DNA of 37,544 nucleotides from Methanoculleus sp. Lineage in GTDB: Archaea; Halobacteriota; Methanomicrobia; Methanomicrobiales; Methanomicrobiaceae. The DNA lies in NCBI GenBank assembly GCA_011048835.1, contig DSDF01000067.1, positions 1 to 37,544 of the forward strand, read 5' to 3'. The notes under the pieces are model-generated. The model worked only from the letters and a program-made list of their open reading frames with translations, searched no databases and had not been told where the DNA came from. Below are positions 15,827 through 22,563 of the stretch, piece by piece. The position numbers and the translations under genes were made by a program. How positions within the stretch are numbered: the first letter of the stretch is position 1; the number at the start of each line of letters is the position of its first letter.

Positions 15827-16802
15827 GGGGCATGCAGTAGGGCCTCTCGCCGGCGAGCACGAACTCCCACTCTTCTTTGCACCGGCATTCGGTTTCCATC
15901 AGCGCGGCAAGAAGATCGCGGTCCCCTGAAAGGGAATATTCCCGGATCCCCCTGACGATATCGAAATCGCAGGACCCGCAGTTGTGCGGCCCGCGTTTCT
16001 TTCCTCCCCCGACCGGGTCGCAGGAAACGTGTACCGGCGCCGCTGCGAGGACCGCCAGAGCGCTCCAGAGATAGGGGGGGCGGTACATCCCCCTCTTCCA
16101 GTAGTACTCCACATCGGTGCGGTTCTGCACCGTGCAGAGGTTCATGGAGATCATGTCGGAGACCGGCGCCGCCTCCTCGATGGAGCGCTGCATGTCGTCC
16201 ATCGCTTCCCGTTCGGTCAGGAACGGGGGCTTCATCATCAGGTAGGTCTTCATGCCCGCGCCCCCCGCTCTCGCCGCCGCGACCGCATCGTGGAAATCCC
16301 GCAGGCGAAACCCCTTGTCGATGCACTTTTCCCGGATGAAATCACTGGTGGTCTCAAGGCCCGTCGCCACGTACAGCGGGCAATCCCACGAACCATCATC
16401 AATGAGTTCGCGGCCCTCGCGTATCGCCCCGGGAGCGACGTACTCGGGCCGCGTCTCGGCAATGACCAGTTTACCCCGAAAGCCCGCGAGAATCGCCCGG
16501 CGGGCGGATGCAGGCACCTCATCCGCATCAAAAAAACTGCCCGAGGTGAAGATCTTGACCATCTGGTAATCCGACTGCGGATACTCTCGCTGCACCCACG
16601 CCATCTGCGCTACAAGTCGCGTGGTGAGGTCCGCCGGGGCCATGGGGGGATAGCGCTCGTGGCGGTAGCCGCACATCCGGCAGCGGTTCCACGAACACCC
16701 GCCGGTCTTGAAGATCACCGTCAGGCAATCGAGCACGGATCCACGGTATACATCCTTTCCTTTCCAGCATGCGAGTGGTTTCTCGTTGAAAAAAGATATC
16801 AT
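15816..16802 (-). CDS. Archaeosine biosynthesis radical SAM protein RaSEA
   Basis: This 328-residue radical SAM protein carries the cluster-binding cysteines C36, C41 and C44 in GGCSWNRCRMCGYRHE, a C-x4-C-x2-C pattern related to Elp3-type enzymes. Further conserved parts are VKIFTSGSFFD (about 82-92) and VIAETRPEYV (about 112-121), and a C-terminal cysteine set HNCGSCDFD that may bind zinc. With ArcS it converts lysine-modified preQ0-tRNA to archaeosine at position 15 of archaeal tRNAs. ArcS and TGT are not in the window. The ATG is only 27 bases from the divergent cell-surface gene, so its promoter may lie inside that gene's 5' end or it is leaderless. Confidence 0.85.
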   Translation of the reverse strand: MISFFNEKPLACWKGKDVYRGSVLDCLTVIFKTGGCSWNRCRMCGYRHERYPPMAPADLTTRLVAQMAWVQREYPQSDYQMVKIFTSGSFFDADEVPASARRAILAGFRGKLVIAETRPEYVAPGAIREGRELIDDGSWDCPLYVATGLETTSDFIREKCIDKGFRLRDFHDAVAAARAGGAGMKTYLMMKPPFLTEREAMDDMQRSIEEAAPVSDMISMNLCTVQNRTDVEYYWKRGMYRPPYLWSALAVLAAAPVHVSCDPVGGGKKRGPHNCGSCDFDIVRGIREYSLSGDRDLLAALMETECRCKEEWEFVLAGERPYCMPLTR

Positions 16803-16829
16803 TAACAGTATAGTAGTTGACGTTTGTTC

Positions 16830-17930
16830 ATGAAAAAGATCGCCTGTCTGTTGATTGTCGCACTGGCCCTGGCGGTACCGTCAGCAGCCTATCTCATCAA
16901 CTGCGACTGCCCGACAGAGCTCTCTGTCGGTGAGACGCTTGCACTATCCGGCACCAGCAATCTCCCCCCGGGGTTCACCACCGATATCGTGCTGTACCGG
17001 GGAGCACGGGAAATCGAGCGACAATCCTTCACCATCCAGGATGGTGGCGAATGGTCGGTTGCGTTCGAGACGGCAGGACTGCAGGGTGGCGTCTACAAGG
17101 TCGAGATCGAGGAGAAGACGCTGTATGTCGACCGCGAGTATATCCGGTACGAGTTCGGCTCGAGTTCCGATACGCTGAAGGTGATCACGTTTATCGACCG
17201 TTCCGGTGAGATCGCCGTCACCTCGCCCCTCGTCCAGGGCTTTGCCGACACCCTCCTGATCGCGGGAACGATCGAGAAAAAGCCGAATTCCGCGGTGAAA
17301 ATCGGTGTCGTCGGACCGGCAGGAGCCGTATTCGGCCCGGCATATGTGGCCACCGATGCCTCCGGTCGTTTCACGGCGGACGTGCAGATCAGCGAGACCG
17401 GGCCCTATGAGGTCACCTTCTCCGATGCGGGCGGCCTGATCACCACGGAAACGTTCACGGTAAAGGGAGCGACGGCACCGCCGACCACGCAGCCGACCTC
17501 CGCTCCTGCGATCTCCATTGTCGAGGCCACAGCAGATGCTTCAAGAGAAAATCCAGCATTTTTTGCGGTGGCTACGCAGGACGGCGGGGTGCGCATCACC
17601 ACCTCCGCCGGGGTCGACTGGGTGGTCGAGTACGTCGATGAAGACGGCACGCTCAAAAAGGTCAACACCCAGGGCAGACTGAACCCCGAGGAGGTCCGCC
17701 TGTCCGCACAGGGGGGGACCGTGTACCTCAAAGTGTATCCGGTGCGGTTCAATGACGAGGAAACGGTGACTATTTATGCCGAAAATGTTGATTCGGTTAC
17801 GATAGCGCCCGAAGCGGCACACATCTTCGGTGATGCCCCCGAGGCGACATCCACACCGGAATCGCCGCTCCCTGCCGCCCTCGTGCTCCTCGCAGTCGTT
17901 CTTGCCTGCCTGATGTATTTCAGGAGATAA
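16830..17930 (+). CDS. Cell-surface protein with C-terminal membrane anchor
   Basis: The 366-residue product starts MKKIACLLIVALALAVPSAAYL, a signal peptide, then two or three beta-rich modules (about 22-105, 115-212 and 230-335), with a Thr/Pro linker PPTTQPTSAP near 218-227. It ends with a proline/serine stretch, the hydrophobic span PAALVLLAVVLACLMYF and FRR, a typical stop-transfer anchor. This layout is common among S-layer-associated proteins of Methanomicrobiales. TTG at 16824 is also in frame, but the ATG at 16830 starts the signal peptide cleanly. Binding role is unknown. Confidence 0.8.
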   Translation: MKKIACLLIVALALAVPSAAYLINCDCPTELSVGETLALSGTSNLPPGFTTDIVLYRGAREIERQSFTIQDGGEWSVAFETAGLQGGVYKVEIEEKTLYVDREYIRYEFGSSSDTLKVITFIDRSGEIAVTSPLVQGFADTLLIAGTIEKKPNSAVKIGVVGPAGAVFGPAYVATDASGRFTADVQISETGPYEVTFSDAGGLITTETFTVKGATAPPTTQPTSAPAISIVEATADASRENPAFFAVATQDGGVRITTSAGVDWVVEYVDEDGTLKKVNTQGRLNPEEVRLSAQGGTVYLKVYPVRFNDEETVTIYAENVDSVTIAPEAAHIFGDAPEATSTPESPLPAALVLLAVVLACLMYFRR

Positions 17931-17934
17931 CACC

Positions 17935-17941
17935 TTTTTTT
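17935..17941 (+). terminator. T7 run after the surface-protein gene
   Basis: Seven T follow the stop codon by four bases and precede the tRNA gene by 26 bases; a simple archaeal T-run terminator is likely. Confidence 0.45.
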
Positions 17942-17967
17942 ACCCCGGACCGCAAACACTTATGGGA

Positions 17968-18052
17968 GCCGGGATAGTCTAGTCCGGTAAGGCGGTGGCC
18001 TTGAAAGCCACTGGTGCTCGGCACCTCAGGAGTTCAAATCTCCTTCCCGGCG
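17968..18052 (+). tRNA. tRNA-Ser (anticodon UGA)
   Basis: The acceptor stem GCCGGGA (17968-17974) pairs with TCCCGGC (18045-18051), with discriminator G at 18052. The anticodon stem GTGGC/GCCAC encloses the loop CTTGAAA with anticodon TGA, the T arm is AGGAG-TTCAAAT-CTCCT, and a long variable arm (GTGCTCGGCAC) marks a class II serine tRNA. No intron is visible and CCA is not encoded. Confidence 0.96.
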
Positions 18053-18263
18053 CTTCTTTTCATTGTAAATGATCCATGCAGTGCACTGTTGCTGCATTCA
18101 GGACGCAGGGACATCTTTCCCGCACCGGTGCGATGAAACCGGGCGCCGCACGCCGGATTCGCTCCGGTTGAGGGTGCCAGCATGTGCGCTCTTTCGAAGA
18201 TGAAAACCATCCTGGCATAGAATTGAAAGATATTACAAATTGCCTATCAATATATGTAAATAG

Positions 18264-18272
18264 TTATATAAT
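18264..18272 (+). promoter_or_regulatory. TATA box for the coiled-coil operon
   Basis: TTATATAAT is centred 25 bases before the ATG at 18293, and no ribosome-binding site precedes that ATG, so a leaderless transcript is predicted. The rest of 18053-18263 holds nothing I can name. Confidence 0.6.
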
Positions 18273-18292
18273 ACAAGATGTATCTCTAGTCC

Positions 18293-18700
18293 ATGGAAGG
18301 AATCGGCCTCAAAGTACAGGTGCGGGCCGTACCCAGCCGCGGCAGGGTGAGGGTACACGAATCCGTGCTCGGAATGCTTGAAATCGAACAGGGAGACACA
18401 ATCGACCTCTACGGTGAACCTGACGTGAAACCGATGAGCGTGAGCGTCTACGCTGATGCGATGGTGGAAAAGGGTGTCGTCAGGATGGATGCCGGCGACA
18501 TGGAGAAGCTGGGACTGCGGGAAGGCTCCGTGGTTACCGCCCGAAAAACGCCCACGCTTACCGAAAAATTCAAAGCGGCCACGGCAAAAACGACGCAGAG
18601 CGTCGGGGAAGGCGTCAGTTCGGTGTCAAAGAAGATCGCCGGGAAGAAGGAGGAAGCCGGCGAGCCTGAAACAACACCAATGCAGAAGAAGAAGGTATGA
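18293..18700 (+). CDS. Double-psi-barrel (Cdc48-N/VAT-N-like) protein with basic amphipathic tail
   Basis: The 135-residue product has two similar halves, GRVRVHESVLGMLEIEQGD (about 17-35) and GVVRMDAGDMEKLGLREGS (about 61-79). Each is a strand-helix-LGxxxGD unit, as in the double-psi beta-barrel of the VAT/Cdc48 N-domain. No AAA ATPase domain follows; instead residues 88-120 form a Lys/Thr/Ser-rich helix with hydrophobic residues every three or four positions (L, F, V, V, V, I), suited to lie on a membrane, and the end is strongly basic (MQKKKV). It is the first gene of a six-gene cluster, 12 bases before the next. Function unknown; an adaptor or membrane-surface binder is a guess. Confidence 0.75.
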   Translation: MEGIGLKVQVRAVPSRGRVRVHESVLGMLEIEQGDTIDLYGEPDVKPMSVSVYADAMVEKGVVRMDAGDMEKLGLREGSVVTARKTPTLTEKFKAATAKTTQSVGEGVSSVSKKIAGKKEEAGEPETTPMQKKKV

Positions 18701-18712
18701 TGGAGAGAAGCC

Positions 18713-19090
18713 ATGGCATTACCGGTGAATGATTCTGTCATCTATGCCCTCCTCATCTTCGTCGGACTGATCATCATCTATTTTATCATCAAAGAACTGC
18801 GCATATGGCGCAACCAGCCGCGCCTTGCCCAGATTGATCTGGACAGGGAGAAACTGGACCTGATCAGGTCTGAGATGAGCATGCGGGACGAGCCTTACAG
18901 CAAGCTCTCCGACGAAAAACTGGGAGAACTGCGCACGTTAGAGGCTGAAAACGCCGAACTCGAGACCGATATCTTCGGCAAGCAGAAAACGGTTGAGAGC
19001 AGAATTCAGCGGCTGGAAAACCAGGTAAAGGACAGGAAGTACGACAAAATGCTGGATCGCATCCGCGAAGAGGAAATCAAACTGAGGTGA
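18713..19090 (+). CDS. Membrane-anchored coiled-coil protein A
   Basis: This 125-residue protein has an N-terminal membrane span, VIYALLIFVGLIIIYFII (about 9-26), followed by positive residues (K, R) that suggest a cytoplasmic C-terminus. From about 40 on it is charged helix with heptad-like spacing, including LSDEKLGELRTLEAENAELE. The ATG follows GGAGAGAAGCC. Its stop overlaps the next start (GTGA). It resembles the fourth coiled-coil protein of the cluster in layout. No family is recognised. Confidence 0.8.
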   Translation: MALPVNDSVIYALLIFVGLIIIYFIIKELRIWRNQPRLAQIDLDREKLDLIRSEMSMRDEPYSKLSDEKLGELRTLEAENAELETDIFGKQKTVESRIQRLENQVKDRKYDKMLDRIREEEIKLR

Positions 19091-19401
19091 ACGGTGTGTA
19101 TTCCACGGTATATGGAAAGGGACACAAACGAGAATTGCCGGCAACTGACATCTCCCGGACTCCTTCAATCTCCGAAGAACGGCTCCCCACGCTGGAAAAG
19201 CGTCTGGATCGGTATTTCGATACGCACATGCAGGCCATCGTCGATGAATGGGGGCTGGTCACCGCCCACGACCTCGCGGTCTTCGAAAAGAGGCTGGAGG
19301 ATATCAGCAGGGAGATCAAAGGGCTGGAATCCGGAAGAGACAGGCTTGAACAACGCGCTTTGGCTGTCGATGCAGCACTGAAGGAGGTAGAGCAGTCATG
19401 A
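19087..19401 (+). CDS. Coiled-coil protein B with YxD-DEW motif
   Basis: A 104-residue soluble protein starting with GTG, overlapping the preceding stop by four bases. After a polar N-terminal 30 residues it is helical and contains YFDTHMQAIVDEWGLVT at 43-59, a motif shared with the next two genes, followed by a charged coiled coil (residues about 60-100). The stop overlaps the next ATG (ATGA). Presumably cytoplasmic. The start codon is uncertain; a later start would keep the motif. Confidence 0.75.
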   Translation: MNGVYSTVYGKGHKRELPATDISRTPSISEERLPTLEKRLDRYFDTHMQAIVDEWGLVTAHDLAVFEKRLEDISREIKGLESGRDRLEQRALAVDAALKEVEQS

Positions 19402-19622
19402 CGGGCATGGATTCGTACATGGACACCTACCTCGATAGACGCATGGCATCCATCATGGACGAGTGGCAGCTCGCCACGCGGTTCGAAACAGCTGACATCG
19501 AACACCGGCTCAGGGTCATCGAGGACGATATCCGGTCGATGGACGACTTCGAGAAGATGGCGGATGTGAAACTGACCGACCTCGAGAATCGGATCGAACG
19601 GCTGAAGGAGGCGAAACAGTGA
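19398..19622 (+). CDS. Coiled-coil protein C with YxD-DEW motif
   Basis: The 74-residue protein is nearly all helix. The shared motif, YLDRRMASIMDEWQLAT, is at 11-27 and a coiled coil DIEHRLRVIEDDIRSMDDF follows. It overlaps both neighbours by four bases, which argues for coupled translation and fixed stoichiometry. It looks like a shortened copy of protein B. Confidence 0.78.
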   Translation: MTGMDSYMDTYLDRRMASIMDEWQLATRFETADIEHRLRVIEDDIRSMDDFEKMADVKLTDLENRIERLKEAKQ

Positions 19623-19969
19623 CCGGCCTGGAAGTTCTTCTCGTCATTCTCGTCATCGTCATCATCGCCCTGATAGCGTTCTTCCTCTACTACTTCTTCC
19701 GTGGATCTTCAGGACCGATTTCGCTCTCGCGTCCCATGGAGAGCCGCGTGGATCTGTACCTCGACCGGCGCCTCGATCAGCTGATGGAAGAATATTCGCT
19801 GATCACGAAACCGAAATTAAATACGTTCAAGGCGGAAAAGGCGACAGAACTCTCGGAAGATGAGCTGAAGGTCGAGAGGCTGAAGCGATTTCGTGACGAG
19901 ATGACCGCAACACTGTCAGAGATGGAGAAGCGATTGGATGTTCTGGAAGCGGAATCCGGGGTCGATTAA
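19619..19969 (+). CDS. Membrane-anchored coiled-coil protein D with YxD-DEW-like motif
   Basis: This 116-residue protein starts at GTG overlapping the previous stop. Its N-terminus is a long hydrophobic span, LEVLLVILVIVIIALIAFFLYYFF (described here as residues 4-27), then RGSSGP. The shared motif appears as YLDRRLDQLMEEYSLIT at 47-63, and a charged coiled coil follows, with LSEDELKVERLKRF near 76-90 that echoes LSDEKLGELR in protein A. So this one combines the anchor of A and the motif of B and C. Cytoplasmic C-terminus is inferred from the charges. Confidence 0.8.
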   Translation: MTGLEVLLVILVIVIIALIAFFLYYFFRGSSGPISLSRPMESRVDLYLDRRLDQLMEEYSLITKPKLNTFKAEKATELSEDELKVERLKRFRDEMTATLSEMEKRLDVLEAESGVD

Positions 19970-20234
19970 GAGCCCGGGGGCGGGAGGGGAGAAGGACCTG
20001 TTTTTCCGCCTGAAACGGGAGATCACTCCCATCCGCCCGCAGGGAGACCTCCCCCTCCGTGATCAGGGCAGCTTTTCCCGGTACACCTGTGAACTCTGTA
20101 CCACTCCGGCACCTCTCGCCGAGCTGAAGCAATGCGTCCTCTGCGGCAGATGGGCATGCAGTTCGTGCTGGACACAGGAATACTATGTCTGCAACGCATG
20201 CAACGGCGTACTACGGCTTCACCTGCTCAAATGA
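19938..20234 (+). CDS. FYVE/RING-like double zinc-finger protein
   Basis: The 98-residue product ends in a cysteine-rich module with C51-x2-C54-x11-C66-x2-C69-x4-C74-x2-C77-x7-C85-x2-C88. The eight cysteines in four CxxC pairs, with CG after the second pair, follow the spacing of cross-brace zinc fingers such as FYVE domains. The first 45 residues are polar and probably flexible. The ATG at 19938 lies within the end of protein D (32-base overlap); no later start exists before the zinc finger. No lipid- or ubiquitin-related role can be claimed from the fold alone. It closes the six-gene cluster. Confidence 0.72.
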   Translation: MFWKRNPGSIKSPGAGGEKDLFFRLKREITPIRPQGDLPLRDQGSFSRYTCELCTTPAPLAELKQCVLCGRWACSSCWTQEYYVCNACNGVLRLHLLK

Positions 20235-20362
20235 TACCCATCACGGTCGCCTTCTGACCGGTCCCGGGGCGGGCTGCCGGAGAGGGGAGACCACCGTTCT
20301 CCCTTTATTCTTCCCGCACACAAATCACGCCATTGCGTGAGAATTACACTGATCCAATCAAT

Positions 20363-20400
20363 GTATTAATGTATCTGGCAGGAGAAAGTAGTACTGCCAG
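20363..20400 (+). promoter_or_regulatory. hypC promoter with dyad over predicted start site
   Basis: GTATTAATGTAT at 20363-20374 is a candidate TATA box, placing transcription near 20393. A perfect seven-base dyad, CTGGCAG (20375-20381) and CTGCCAG (20394-20400), flanks that point with 12 bases between, a position suited to an operator or an early hairpin in the leader. Confidence 0.45.
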
Positions 20401-20412
20401 GTGAAGGAACCC

Positions 20413-20637
20413 ATGTGTATCGCAGTACCGGCTGAAGTGCTGGAAATCAAGGAAGGAAACATCGGCGTGGTCGATTACGGTGATCTCAGGCAGGAGGTGC
20501 GTCTGGATCTGGTCGATGTTGAAGTGGGGGAATTCGTGCTCGTCCATGTGGGCTTTGCCATCCAGAAACTCAGCAGAGAAGAGGCGCTGGAAACGCGTGA
20601 ACTGTTCCGGCAGTTCTACGCGGCGATGGAGGAGTGA
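20413..20637 (+). CDS. hypC: Hydrogenase maturation chaperone HypC
   Basis: A 74-residue protein starting MCIAVPAEVLEI: the N-terminal cysteine right after Met is the HypC signature used to carry the Fe(CN)2CO precursor with HypD. The start at 20413 follows GAAGGA at 20404-20409; an in-frame GTG at 20401 would displace the essential MC start. The stop overlaps the hypA start by one base. HypD, HypB and HypF are not in the window. Confidence 0.95.
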   Translation: MCIAVPAEVLEIKEGNIGVVDYGDLRQEVRLDLVDVEVGEFVLVHVGFAIQKLSREEALETRELFRQFYAAMEE

Positions 20638-20984
20638 TGCACGAATACAGTGTCGCCTATGATGTATATGCCACGGCGAAACGGGCGGCAGACGAGCATA
20701 ATGCAACGGAAGTCAGGAAAATTTTCGTCGATGTCGGCGAAATGACGATGGTCAACCCCGAGCAGGTAAAATTTCTTTTCGATGTCATCCGGGAAGAAGA
20801 CCCCGTGTTCCACAACGCCGTACTCGAGTACAGGCAGGTGGCCGTCAGGGTCAGGTGTGCCTGCGGGTACGAGGGAGGCGAATATTTTGTCTGCCCCGGG
20901 TGCGGGGGATTGCCCGAGGTCATCGCAGGCAGGGAAATTGTCGTGACCAATATCGAGATCGAAGTTGATGATGATGAGAGTTAA
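20637..20984 (+). CDS. hypA: Hydrogenase nickel incorporation protein HypA
   Basis: The 115-residue metallochaperone begins with M-H-E, the nickel-binding start of HypA, and contains the zinc site C74-x-C76 ... C86-x2-C89 (RCACGYEGG, FVCPGCGG). It delivers nickel to NiFe-hydrogenases such as the F420-reducing and Ech/Eha types of methanogens. The GTG at 20634 is in frame, but the MHE start at 20637 is required. It overlaps the start region of hypE. Confidence 0.95.
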   Translation: MHEYSVAYDVYATAKRAADEHNATEVRKIFVDVGEMTMVNPEQVKFLFDVIREEDPVFHNAVLEYRQVAVRVRCACGYEGGEYFVCPGCGGLPEVIAGREIVVTNIEIEVDDDES

Positions 20985-21969
20985 CCTGATGCACGGAGCC
21001 GGCGGGGAAGTGATGGGAGAGCTGCTCCAGACATTGACAAAATTTTCCCACAACAACGCAGGGGGCATCGGGCTCGAATCGCTTGATGACGGCGCGGTGA
21101 TCCCGATCGGGGGTATCAATCTCGTGTTCACGACAGATTCCCATGTCGTTCAGCCGATATTCTTCCCCGGCGGCGATATCGGCCGCCTCGCGGTGTGCGG
21201 GACGATCAACGATCTTGCCGTGATGGGAGGGCGACCCATCGCCCTGTCGTGCGGGATGATCCTCGAGGAGGGGTTCGAGGTAGCGGATCTGGAGCGGATT
21301 GTCCGCTCGATGGACGAGGCGCTGGGGGAGTGCGGCGCATCGCTGGTGACCGGCGACACCAAGGTGCTCGAACGCGGGGCACTGGACAAGATCGCGATCA
21401 ACACAGCCGGAATCGGCATCGCCGAGCGGCCCATCAGGGACAACGGCCTTATGGTCGGCGATGCGATCATCGTCAGCGGGACGATCGGGGACCACGGCAT
21501 GGCGATCATGTGCCACCGCGAAGGGTTCGACCTCGGCGAACAGATCACTTCCGATGTCGCACCCCTCTGGCCGATGATCGAAACGGCGCTGGGCGCAGGC
21601 GAGATCCATGCGATGAAAGACCCGACCCGAGGTGGATTTGCCAATGCCATCAACGAGATGGCGCACAAAAGCGGCGTGGGCGTGCGCATCAGGGAAGAGG
21701 AGTTTCCCATCCGAAGAAGCGTACAAAGCGCCTCGGAGATGCTGGGCATCGACCCCCTCGAGGTGGCAAACGAGGGCAAGGTGATCATGGGGGTCGCCGC
21801 TGAAGATGCGGAATCGGTGCTCAAAGCGCTCAGGTCACACCGCTACGGGCGGGATGCGGTGATCGTCGGGACGGTGACCGGCGGCGGCCATGTGATCATG
21901 GAAACCGGGATCGGCGGCGAACGGTTTATCGAGGCTCCTATCGGCGACCCGGTGCCGCGGGTCTGCTGA
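20968..21969 (+). CDS. hypE: Hydrogenase maturation protein HypE
   Basis: This 333-residue enzyme of the PurM/SelD fold dehydrates the carbamoyl group on its C-terminal cysteine to make the cyanide ligand of NiFe-hydrogenases. It ends in PRVC, the required terminal cysteine, and has the family motifs HGAGGE near the N-terminus, MVGDAIIVSG and MKDPTRGGFANAINEM. Three successive ATGs (20968, 20971, 20974) make the exact start uncertain. It overlaps hypA by 17 bases. Confidence 0.95.
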   Translation: MMMRVNLMHGAGGEVMGELLQTLTKFSHNNAGGIGLESLDDGAVIPIGGINLVFTTDSHVVQPIFFPGGDIGRLAVCGTINDLAVMGGRPIALSCGMILEEGFEVADLERIVRSMDEALGECGASLVTGDTKVLERGALDKIAINTAGIGIAERPIRDNGLMVGDAIIVSGTIGDHGMAIMCHREGFDLGEQITSDVAPLWPMIETALGAGEIHAMKDPTRGGFANAINEMAHKSGVGVRIREEEFPIRRSVQSASEMLGIDPLEVANEGKVIMGVAAEDAESVLKALRSHRYGRDAVIVGTVTGGGHVIMETGIGGERFIEAPIGDPVPRVC

Positions 21970-22095
21970 ACGGCGAAACCGGCAGGGCAGTCTTTTTTCC
22001 CGCCGGGGAAGGGCCCCGGCGCGGGTGCATCCCATCTCCCGCGGACGGAGCAGGGGGATATATCATGCGGCATGCCAAATTGAGACCGTTAACCA

Positions 22096-22563
22096 ATGGA
22101 GCCGAAGGACCGAACGGATGAGTGGGACAGCGTGCGCATCCTGCGTGTCAGTTCATGGGACGCAGGAGAGATCGCCGATCTCTACCGGGAAGGAGGGTGG
22201 TGGGATGAGATTTGGGATCCCACCCGTCTCGATAAGCTCATCGAAGGGAGTTTTCTCTTCGTGGTCGCCGTCGACACTGCGACGGGCAAGGCGATAGGGA
22301 TGGGCCGGGCGATCTCGGACGGCGTATCAGACGCCTATATCCAGGACCTCGTGGTGCGGTCGTCAATGCGGGGGAAGCGCATCGGGAGGCGTATCCTTGA
22401 CAGGATAGTCGAAGAGTGCCTTGCCGCGGGTCTGGGATGGATCGGCTGTATTGCCGAGCCGGGCACAGACGGATTCTACCGGGGAGCGGGGTTTGCACCG
22501 CTGGACGGCCATGTACCCCTCCTCTATGGCACACGGAGCCGCTATGATGCTGCATCTCGATGA
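22096..22563 (+). CDS. GNAT-family N-acetyltransferase
   Basis: The 155-residue protein has the GNAT core: a strand AIGMGRAIS, then AYIQDLVVRSSMRGKRIGRRILDRIV with the acetyl-CoA loop RxxGxxG/A-type RGKRIG near residues 92-97, and a last block FYRGAGFAPLDGH. The acceptor is unknown. A TATA-like ATATAT at 22058-22063 precedes it. Its end overlaps the DUF2156 gene by 20 bases. Confidence 0.85.
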   Translation: MEPKDRTDEWDSVRILRVSSWDAGEIADLYREGGWWDEIWDPTRLDKLIEGSFLFVVAVDTATGKAIGMGRAISDGVSDAYIQDLVVRSSMRGKRIGRRILDRIVEECLAAGLGWIGCIAEPGTDGFYRGAGFAPLDGHVPLLYGTRSRYDAASR

